From Globobulimina sp. (Eukaryota > Foraminifera > Rotaliida), in NCBI GenBank assembly GCA_003354225.1, contig PIVH01000667.1:1-5218 (forward strand): a stretch of 5,218 bases of DNA, given 5' to 3'. Shown in pieces: positions 1 to 4,808 of the stretch; the stretch's first letter is position 1; each line of letters begins with the position of its first letter. Position numbers and translations under genes: made by a program. The notes below the pieces were generated by a model. That model saw only the letters and a program-made list of their open reading frames with translations. It had not been told where the DNA came from and searched no databases.

Positions 1-3000
1 ACTTTATCGCTTCAACCATATTTTTAACCTGATCCACCTCCGAAATGCCTAACGATGTCGTCTGATAAATTGTAATCTCTTCCTTATAATGCGACGGATT
101 TACAACATTTCTTTTCTTTTTTTTGATGGTCTCATCCGCCGATATCGATATCGCAATGTCGTCATTCGAGTCACTCGCACTCATATCATCAATGCGCGTC
201 CCATGCTTCATCAACGGCGTAGTTTGGGAGTTTTTAATCTTTGCCAATTTCGGCAATGTCTGCGATGGATTTTTATTAGTTTTGGTGCTGGGATTGGTCG
301 TGGAGTTCCTCCGTTGCCTCACCTCTTTAACGCTGGGTAGCTGACTGGCGTAGGCCATAAACATTTGTTGTGCCGAATCTACGTCGTGTTGATAGGCGGT
401 CAAGTTACGAATTTCTAAAATATCGTTGAACTTTTCATGACAAATTAAATTCGGCAATTTCACGGTCACATAGACTCGCATGGAAGTGCCGAAATACTGC
501 GGGTTGGAGCTGATATATCCCAATTCATCGTCGTATACGAAGCCTATTTCACTGTATAACGTGGAAAAATTCATTTTCTTGATGCGATATTCTTGTTTGG
601 TTAGTCGCAACCCCTTTTTTTCTTTTTTTCCCTGTTTCTTGACTTTCGTCACTACCTCACTGAAGGTGAAGGAATTCGAGGTTGGGCTATCGGGCGTTTC
701 CGACACTAACATTTGTTCATTGTTCATATTGGTGGGAGACTCAATGGATATGTTGCTGTTTATAGCTACATTTGCATTCGCATTCGAGTTGAATTGCAAT
801 TCGCGAGATAATATATCCTGTTGTTTGGCGAATAAATTGTCTAAAAATATCTGCTGCCTTTGTTTGATTGAACTTTCTAACTTCTCCTCACAGTCAAATA
901 AGCGCTTGAAGGCTTGCAAGATATTCCCGTCATTTTGCACAGAAATCAAATGCAAATGTTCCAAATAATTGCACCATATATAGAGGTTTTTATTGCTGTT
1001 TATGAATATGCCGCGGGATTGAGGCCAATCTCTGGCGTAACCGGCCATGATTAAGCCGGGTGCGTCTGGTTTGGGAAATAATTTATCGGTCTCGATCAAT
1101 AGCGGCAGTTTGGATGCGTTTATTTTATGGTACGGCCGGTAGCGACCTTTCAAGGCGCCTTCATTGCATTGACTTAATGGTAGTGGCAGTGCATAAACAC
1201 AACGTTTCTATCATTTGTACGTTATCTGCACATAAATTATATACAAATCATAGAAACGTTTCGCACATTAACTATTACCTTAACACAGAAGACAGCATCT
1301 TCTCTAAATTGATGCGCTCGCTCCGCGAGATGACATTACTGAACCTAAAGCCATGCAAATTGCGCGACAATGTGATGCGGCACGAACTGACATAGTCGTT
1401 GTCCCATAATTGCAACCTCGCCATCATGAATGAGGAATTCATCGACGACTCTTTCAACCTCTGTCTTTTATGCGATTTCCGCCGCTTATCCTCTCGTTTC
1501 CGTCGTTTCCGTTCATGTTTCTCTTTCTCGCGTAACATATCCTTTTCTTCCCCGTCAGTCCCTCCCTCTTCCTCTTGTTTGCGCTCATCCGCCGACACAC
1601 TCTCTGCGATCATATTTATTTCCGTTTCTTCAGAGATGCCGATAATATCCACACTAACGCCGATATTGTGTGTGCCGGACGTGTTTTTCCTGCGTTTGCT
1701 CTTCTTTCGCTTCTCTCGCAATGAGGCACCGGCGGAGTTGGTGGCTAATGACAATCCGCGACTTCTGCGTTTAGATTTGGTTCGGTATCCATAGGGATTG
1801 GGCGATTTGCTTCTTTTACTCATCACATTCATACTCATACTCATATTCACGCCGGTATTCATAGTGAGTAATAGCCGCCAATCTGTATTTTTTTTATGCG
1901 GCCGGTCTTTTGGGTTCCATTCGTCGTGCAATACACTCAATAATTCGTCGCAGATATCTTGGAATACTTCGTAAGTCTGAAGGTGTACAGGAATTAGTTT
2001 CAACATTATATATTATAGAAACAACACATAATTAACCTTAAAATCAGCCAATCTGAAACCAATAGGATCAGGTAAATAAAAACAACCACATTCAATGGCT
2101 CGATCAATGCTATAATCATTGACTATATTTGCTTCATCTCGGTAGATATTATACAACTCAAACGATAAAAATTCAGACACCAACGTCTCATTCCGTAAGT
2201 CGTCCAATTTTGGGTAATCTGCCTTTGTCGCATACTTTTCATACACATTCCTTATCGAACCATTACGTTTCTTCCGCTTGGTAGTCACTACTTTTTTCAG
2301 TCTCGCCTTGAAATTCCCTTTGATGAACTCCATACTTATCTGCTTTATATGCACCGGCGCACTCAACTGAGCTTTGGGCGATGTGTCCCCACCAAACGGA
2401 CGGTATTTTTTAATGCTGTTTTTCTGCGATGGTGACGCCGCGGGCGAGTCTGGCATAAATGGCGAATATAACGGCGACAACGACGGTGAATTGGAAGTTA
2501 AATTTTTAGCGAATTTGAACTTGTTTTCAGTTGCATTCACATTCAATGTCTCTTGTTTTGTGTCGGGGAAATTATTCGTTTCTGACGGGATCGATTGGTT
2601 TATGTTTAAATTTGAAACTGGAGTTAGATAATTATACAAATCCGAAATGAAAACGTTTTTGAAATACATGTAAATATAGGAAACCTGCAGGCGATTCGTC
2701 GATTTTTTTATCATTTTCTTCTTTGATATCGGTTAAAATGGCTGGTTTGTTTTGGACGCGTTTTTGTGTGTTTTTAACTTTAAATTTTTTACTTTTCCTT
2801 CGTTTGGTGCCTAGTTTGCTATTTTTGTGTCTTTGGTCATTTTGTTGATGCACAATGGATGAGTTTGGATCGATTAATAATATGTCTTCGTATTTACTTC
2901 TTCGTCGATCCAAACCTGTAAACACTTGGTCTGCGCCAAAATATTTTCTTGACTTTGGATTGGAAAACGATTCCTTGGATGAAAAGTCTTTTGTTTCTTC

Positions 3001-3540
3001 TTCTTTTTCTTGTTTTGTTTCTTCCTTTTCTTCCTTTGCTATTTTATCTATTTTTATATTCATTTGTTTTGCTGCTTTTTCCTTTTCTTCATCTTGTTTT
3101 TCATCCTCTTTTTCATCGATATTTGGTTGTTTTGGTTTGATTGAGTTTTTTTGAGTTTTTTTGAGTTTATTGTTGCTTTTATTTACTTTTTTTTGTTTTT
3201 TGTTTGCTTTTTTTTTGCTTTGTTGTGGTTGATTTTTATATTTTCGATGAATTTTTCTATGCTTACCGCCATATTTAAAGACTCGCGTCTTTTGTTCTGC
3301 AGTTTTTTTATCCATGATGGCGTTAATAATTTGTCTCCGTATAAATAAGCCTTTGTTGCGTGGACAGCGAAAGTACCTCTTACCATGGATCAAGCCATCA
3401 TGCCGTGTTTTATGTGGTGTTCTTATTTCAATGCCATACCATTCCCCCAAACCAAATCCTGTTTTACCTTTGAATCGTACTATTCCCTCACGATCAGATG
3501 TCAAGTATAACATATCTCCAATTGCTACGCGTTTGTTCAT
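1..3540 (-). CDS. CAP-Gly / phosphagen (creatine-arginine) kinase-like fusion protein, probable pseudoenzyme, four exons, C-terminus off the window
   Basis: Spliced on the minus strand as exons 3540-2685, 2617-2037, 1976-1279 and 1172-1. The joins are phase 1, phase 0 and phase 2, and give 1102 codons with no stop. The start ATG at 3540 is preceded by an in-frame TAA nine bases upstream. Domains in order: CAP-Gly (residues 1-72), charged and Ser-Pro-rich linker (73-417), phosphagen kinase N-lobe (418-516), highly charged insertion (517-665), and phosphagen kinase C-lobe (666 to the edge) with two further insertions. Proof of a single gene: the N-lobe spans intron 2, with ADYPKLDD and LSFELYNIYRDE before it and TYEVFQD and WNPKDRPHK after it, in the family's order. 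CAP-Gly domains bind EEY/F tails of tubulin and EB proteins; phosphagen kinases move phosphate between ATP and guanidino compounds. Key catalytic residues are replaced, so enzymatic activity is doubtful. Roughly 10-30 residues of the fold lie beyond base 1. Fold and fusion are well supported; microtubule binding and loss of activity are inferred. Confidence 0.86.
89..355 (-). other. Low-complexity insertion replacing or extending the flexible loop near the C-terminus (about residues 985-1073)
   Basis: It starts just after HDVDSAQQMF, which sits where the flexible RGTGG-V-D-T-A loop of creatine kinase would be, and ends before EEITIYQTTSLGISEV, the terminal strand and helix. The content is Ser/Thr/Asn/Lys-rich (NSTTNPSTKTNKNPS), with an acidic Ser/Asp block (DDMSASDSNDD) resembling casein kinase 2 sites and a short basic run (KKKKR). 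In active enzymes this loop closes over the nucleotide and guanidino substrate and supplies an arginine. Lengthening it by nearly 90 residues without that arginine argues against normal catalysis. Confidence 0.6.
584..856 (-). other. Low-complexity insertion inside the kinase C-lobe (about residues 818-908)
   Basis: It lies between the helix ending FKRLFDCEEKLES and the beta element MNFSTLYSEIGFVYDDELG, which are close together in ordinary phosphagen kinases. The segment holds a Gln-rich helix-like start (KQRQQIFL), an Asn/Ala repeat (NSNANANVAINSN), Ser-Pro and Thr-Pro pairs (SPTNMN, ETPDSPTSN) and a basic end (KVKKQGKKEKKG). The frame stays open through it and codon use matches the flanks, so a retained intron is unlikely. 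The edges are approximate. Confidence 0.6.
1173..1278 (-). other. Intron 3 of the fusion gene (106 nt, phase 2), containing a hairpin
   Basis: The exon ends GTGTTAAG, the intron starts gtaata and ends ccattaag. The split codon AG|T gives Ser712 and yields MLSSVLSQCNEGALKGRYRP, which fits the family across the join. Of the nearby AG acceptors, only this one gives an open frame that enters the catalytic-lobe frame when paired with the strong gtaata donor. There is no clear pyrimidine tract before the acceptor. It is the longest of the four introns, and the excess is the inverted repeat at 1201-1260. Confidence 0.78.
1201..1260. repeat. Inverted repeat (19-bp arms, 18 of 19 paired, 22-nt loop) inside intron 3
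   Basis: Bases 1201-1219 (aacgtttctatcatttgta) pair with 1242-1260 (tacaaatcatagaaacgtt), with one C:C mismatch between 1212 and 1249. The loop is 1220-1241. The hairpin lies 18 nt inside the donor end and 28 nt inside the acceptor end. It could fold in the pre-mRNA and bring the splice sites together, or be a relic of a small element with terminal inverted repeats. No direct repeat immediately flanks it. Confidence 0.88.
1419..1865 (-). other. Highly charged insertion between the two kinase lobes (residues 517-665)
   Basis: In known phosphagen kinases only some 15-20 residues separate the N-lobe from the first Arg-rich signature. Here about 150 intervene. They comprise a Met/Asn/Ser patch (NMSMSMNVMS, coded by an imperfect 6-base tandem repeat near 1820-1855), several Arg/Lys clusters (TKSKRRSRG, REKRKKSKRRKN), a hydrophobic/acidic stretch (VSVDIIGISEETEINMIAE), an acidic block (EEEGGTDGEEKD) and a strongly basic run (KHERKRRKREDKRRKSHK). 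No splice pair is evident that would cleanly remove it, and it stays open throughout, so it is probably translated. Its place between the lobes would affect the hinge closure that catalysis needs. Confidence 0.65.
1866..2222 (-). other. Phosphagen kinase N-terminal lobe (residues 418-516), split by intron 2
   Basis: After splicing, the segment follows the alpha-helical N-domain of creatine and arginine kinases in order: ADYPKLDD (418-425), LVSEFLSFELYNIYRDE (431-447), the substrate-loop helix region SIDRAIECG (455-463), then IGFRLADFK (471-479) joined across intron 2 to TYEVFQDICDELL (480-492), and HDEWNPKDRPHK (496-507), the counterpart of HGGYKPTDKH. The domain reads as one piece only if the intron is removed, which is the main reason to join the two ORFs. 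The segment corresponding to the guanidino-specificity loop (around DEANIVND, 446-453) resembles neither a clear creatine nor arginine kinase loop, so no substrate is assigned. Confidence 0.82.
1977..2036 (-). other. Intron 2 of the fusion gene (60 nt, phase 0)
   Basis: The exon ends GATTTTAAG, the intron starts gttaat and ends acaccttcag, and a CTAAT motif sits about 20 nt before the 3' end. Splicing joins Lys479 to Thr480 and restores the continuous phosphagen kinase N-lobe (LADFK|TYEVF). The ATG at 2006 that looks like a start for the downstream ORF lies inside this intron. Confidence 0.85.
2618..2684 (-). other. Intron 1 of the fusion gene (67 nt, phase 1)
   Basis: On the minus strand the exon ends CCTGCAG and the intron starts gtttcc and ends ctccag. 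A CTAAC branch-site-like motif lies just upstream of the 3' end. Splicing joins codon G|TT (Val286) and moves the CAP-Gly ORF into the frame that carries the kinase N-lobe. Unspliced, the CAP-Gly frame stops 18 codons later. Confidence 0.82.
3141..3170. repeat. Tandem 10-base repeat (ttgagttttt, nearly three copies) within exon 1 of the fusion gene
   Basis: Two exact copies are followed by a third differing in its last two bases. The unit is not a multiple of three, so each copy is read in a different frame on the coding (minus) strand and gives a changing Lys/Thr/Gln/Asn/Ser series (KLKKTQKNS). It is a local slippage product in an already low-complexity linker. Confidence 0.85.
3325..3540 (-). 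other. CAP-Gly domain (residues 1-72 of the fusion protein)
   Basis: An almost canonical CAP-Gly domain lies at the very N-terminus. It has GDMLYL, then EGIVRFKGKTGFGLGEWYGIEI (residues 19-40, matching the family's G-x-V-R-x-x-G and GxWVGVEL signatures), then RHDG (46-49) and GKRYFRCPRNKGLFIRR (53-69, matching GxxYFxCxxxxGxFVRP). The tubulin-tail-binding GKNDG motif reads T-R-H-D-G at 45-49. The DG pair and a basic second residue are kept, and H for N occurs in family members such as TBCE. The first Gly is lost. The aromatic and cysteine positions around the peptide groove are present, so the fold should be intact. Family membership is clear; the ligand is inferred. Confidence 0.93.
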
Positions 3541-3634
3541 CGCGTTTATTATTTATTTATTTATTTGTAAGAACGATGTATTGCAACACAATATCAGCTA
3601 AACTTCAACGTTTTCAGTAGTTTTCATCAAACTG
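3541..3634 (-). promoter_or_regulatory. 94-nt gap between the sugar-kinase stop and the fusion-gene start; candidate poly(A) signal and promoter
   Basis: This gap must hold both the 3' end of the sugar-kinase transcript and the 5' end of the fusion-gene transcript, since both are on the minus strand. A four-unit ATTT repeat at 3551-3566 reads on the minus strand as overlapping AATAAA motifs about 70-85 nt after the TGA, and could serve as a polyadenylation signal. No TATA box or other initiation element is clear. Co-transcription of the two genes cannot be excluded from sequence. Confidence 0.4.
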
Positions 3635-4714
3635 TCAGAGTTTATGTTGATTTTGTAAATTAATGTTTAACAATGATTCACAAAATTTGTCTATTATTTC
3701 ATAGTTTATTGGTTTTGGACATGCTCCTTTACGTTGAATGCATAACAATGCAGTTGCTGTTGCATATAATAAACAAAATTTCCATTCTTGTGTGTTTAAT
3801 TGCTTGCGACTCATAACATATTGTGCCAAAAAGCCAGCTGCAAATGCATCGCCAGCGCCAGTTGTGTCAATTATATTGACATTTTTAATATTGCTGTTAT
3901 ACATATACAGTATATTGCCATTATTCTCTCTTAACAAACACCCTTTGGATCCCATTTTCATTACAATCACCAGCTGCTTATTACAACTTATTTGAATCAA
4001 CTTATTCATTGCATCCAGTTTGCTCATTTTCACTCCAATCAATTCCAATAATTCCGTATAATTTATAAATAAAACAGAAACAATACAACATAACTTCATG
4101 AAAATCAGACGTTTGGCTTTATTTAATTTAAATTGACTCATTTGTAAATCTAATGATATTTTATATTTATATCCATTGTCAATTAAACAATTAATAAATT
4201 CCATCGAATGTAAACCAAAACAATTATAATATCCACCAATATGAATATGATGATATTTGTTCACTTTCTTCATTAATAATATCGATGAAACTAAGTTATT
4301 ATTTAAATATTTTAAGTTAATTCTATTGGTAATAAAGGTTCTTCCGTGTTTGCCCGATAATATAATACACGAATTTGCTGATTTTGATTGTTTATCATTG
4401 ACAATAAAATTACATTTCTCGTTTTTAATAAGATTCAGCAACACTTTTGATAGCGTATCTTTTCCAATAACACTCAATAAATCAACCGTAATATTCTGTA
4501 AAAACTCACATATACAATTTGTCGTTAATTATAAAAATAAATATACCTTAGATTCACTCAATTGTCTGGCTGTATTTGCTGCACAACCACCTGGCAATAA
4601 TTCAATATTATTAACGATGCAGTCTTCGTCCCACGATGGTAAATTACCGACACCATTCGCTTGGATATCGATAAACAGATCTCCAATGACAAGCACTCGC
4701 CTTGAACATGCCAT
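3635..4714 (-). CDS. PfkB-family (ribokinase-like) sugar kinase, two exons, complete
   Basis: The exons are 4714-4547 and 4495-3635, giving 342 residues, the usual PfkB length. The family phosphorylates a hydroxyl of a sugar or nucleoside with ATP, usually in the cytosol. Seen: the N-terminal strand RVLVIGDLFIDI (6-17), the Gly-Gly substrate motif PGGCAANTAR (41-50), IGKDTLSKVLL after the splice, the PfkB middle motif NYTELLEL (201-208), and the C-terminal signature DTTGAGDAFAAGFL (266-279), in which Asp272 is the catalytic base and GAGD the anion hole. GACPKP near the C-terminus matches the ribokinase branch. The catalytic residues are intact, so it is probably active. The substrate cannot be assigned: ribose, adenosine, a ketogluconate or another sugar are all possible. 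No signal peptide is seen. The start ATG at 4714 sits directly before the first beta strand, which leaves no room for an N-terminal extension. Confidence 0.92.
4496..4546 (-). other. Intron of the PfkB sugar-kinase gene (51 nt, phase 0)
   Basis: On the minus strand the exon ends TCTAAG, the intron starts gtatat and ends tttacag. An attaac motif could be the branch site. Splicing joins QLSESK to NITVDLLSVIGKD, restoring the Gly-Gly helix followed by the G-D-D-like strand typical of the family. Reading through the donor instead reaches a stop within a few codons. Confidence 0.88.
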
Positions 4715-4808
4715 GGGACAAAATTAAAGCCAAAAAAACTCCAAAACTTTTTTCCACATTTTTTTTCCTTTTCTTCATCCTTCCACACAAAACAAAACAA
4801 CCAAAACA
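4715..4808. promoter_or_regulatory. 94-nt divergent intergenic region between the sugar kinase and CHMP2/VPS2
   Basis: Both start codons face outwards from this gap, so it must hold two 5' UTRs and either one bidirectional promoter or two overlapping ones. On the plus strand it has an A-run (4734-4740), a T/C-rich stretch (4748-4785) and a CA/A-rich stretch up to the CHMP2 start. No TATA box is obvious on either strand. The CHMP2 ATG has A at -3 and G at +4, a favourable initiation context. Confidence 0.5.

Larger units (their letters stand above)
1..1418 (-). other. Phosphagen kinase C-terminal (catalytic) lobe, degenerate active site, with intron 3 and two insertions; runs off the window
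   Basis: Family landmarks appear in order: WDNDYVSSCRITLSRN (670-685, first Arg cluster), GALKGRYRPYHKI (717-729), AGYARDWPQSRGIF (755-768), YIWCNYLEHLHLIS (776-789, the NEEDHLR region), YISSNPQYFGTSMR (931-944, the Cys loop), KLPNLICHEKFNDIL (950-964), and LGISEVDQVKNMVEAIK (1085-1101), which matches the final helix. Kept: R679, R684, W761, W778, R944. Replaced, by alignment to rabbit muscle creatine kinase: R132 by T681, E231 by Y781, E232 by L782, R236 by H786, C283 by N935, H296 by T948, and the RGTGG-loop arginine (R320), apparently by A971. The pattern of intact framework and lost chemistry is typical of a pseudoenzyme. The alignment was made by eye, so assignment inside the flexible loop is the least certain. 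Confidence 0.84.
2223..3324 (-). other. Disordered Lys/Glu-rich and Ser-Pro-rich linker (residues 73-417), interrupted by intron 1
   Basis: No globular family is recognisable here. Residues 73-285 are dominated by Lys, Glu, Gln and Asn, with a basic half (around KHRKIHRKYK and SKKKANKKQKK), an acidic/basic alternating stretch that may form a single helix or coiled coil, and a second basic cluster (KRRKSKKFKVK). Beyond intron 1 the composition changes to Ser/Thr/Pro/Asn, with Ser-Pro pairs at 329, 333, 337, 343, 347 and 365, followed by a basic run (ARLKKVVTTKRKKRN) just before the kinase N-lobe. Basic and Ser-rich segments beside CAP-Gly domains in CLIP and dynactin p150 strengthen binding to acidic tubulin tails and are phosphoregulated. 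The same role here is an inference from composition. The basic runs could equally be nuclear-localisation signals. Confidence 0.7.

Noticed and set aside
480-968. Open frames on the plus strand (also 1060-1395, 1399-1794, 2855-3154, 3738-3995, 4257-4727)
   Set aside because: They lie antisense to exons with recognisable domains. Their Phe/Ser/Cys-rich composition is the expected complement of Lys/Glu/Ala-rich coding sequence, and none shows a known motif.
1201-1260. Inverted repeat as a transcription terminator or a CRISPR-like or tRNA structure
   Set aside because: The window is eukaryotic and the repeat lies inside an intron between two exons of one gene. There is no repeat array, cloverleaf or A/B box.
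1275-2006. A separate gene starting at the ATG at 2006 and ending at the TAA at 1275
   Set aside because: The ATG lies in intron 2, and the TAA is formed by the intron 3 donor (AAG|gtaata). The peptide starts in the middle of a phosphagen kinase N-lobe whose first half is in the preceding exon and ends in the middle of the C-lobe.
2632-3540. A stand-alone 302-residue CAP-Gly protein ending at 2632
   Set aside because: The last 17 codons are intron 1 read through. A GT-AG pair in the right phase joins it to the next exon, whose C-terminal part is clearly the kinase N-lobe.
1-3540. Ciliate-type genetic code, or a pseudogene with frameshifts
   Set aside because: No in-frame TAA, TAG or TGA has to be read through in any exon. 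All frame changes are explained by GT-AG introns with matching phases.
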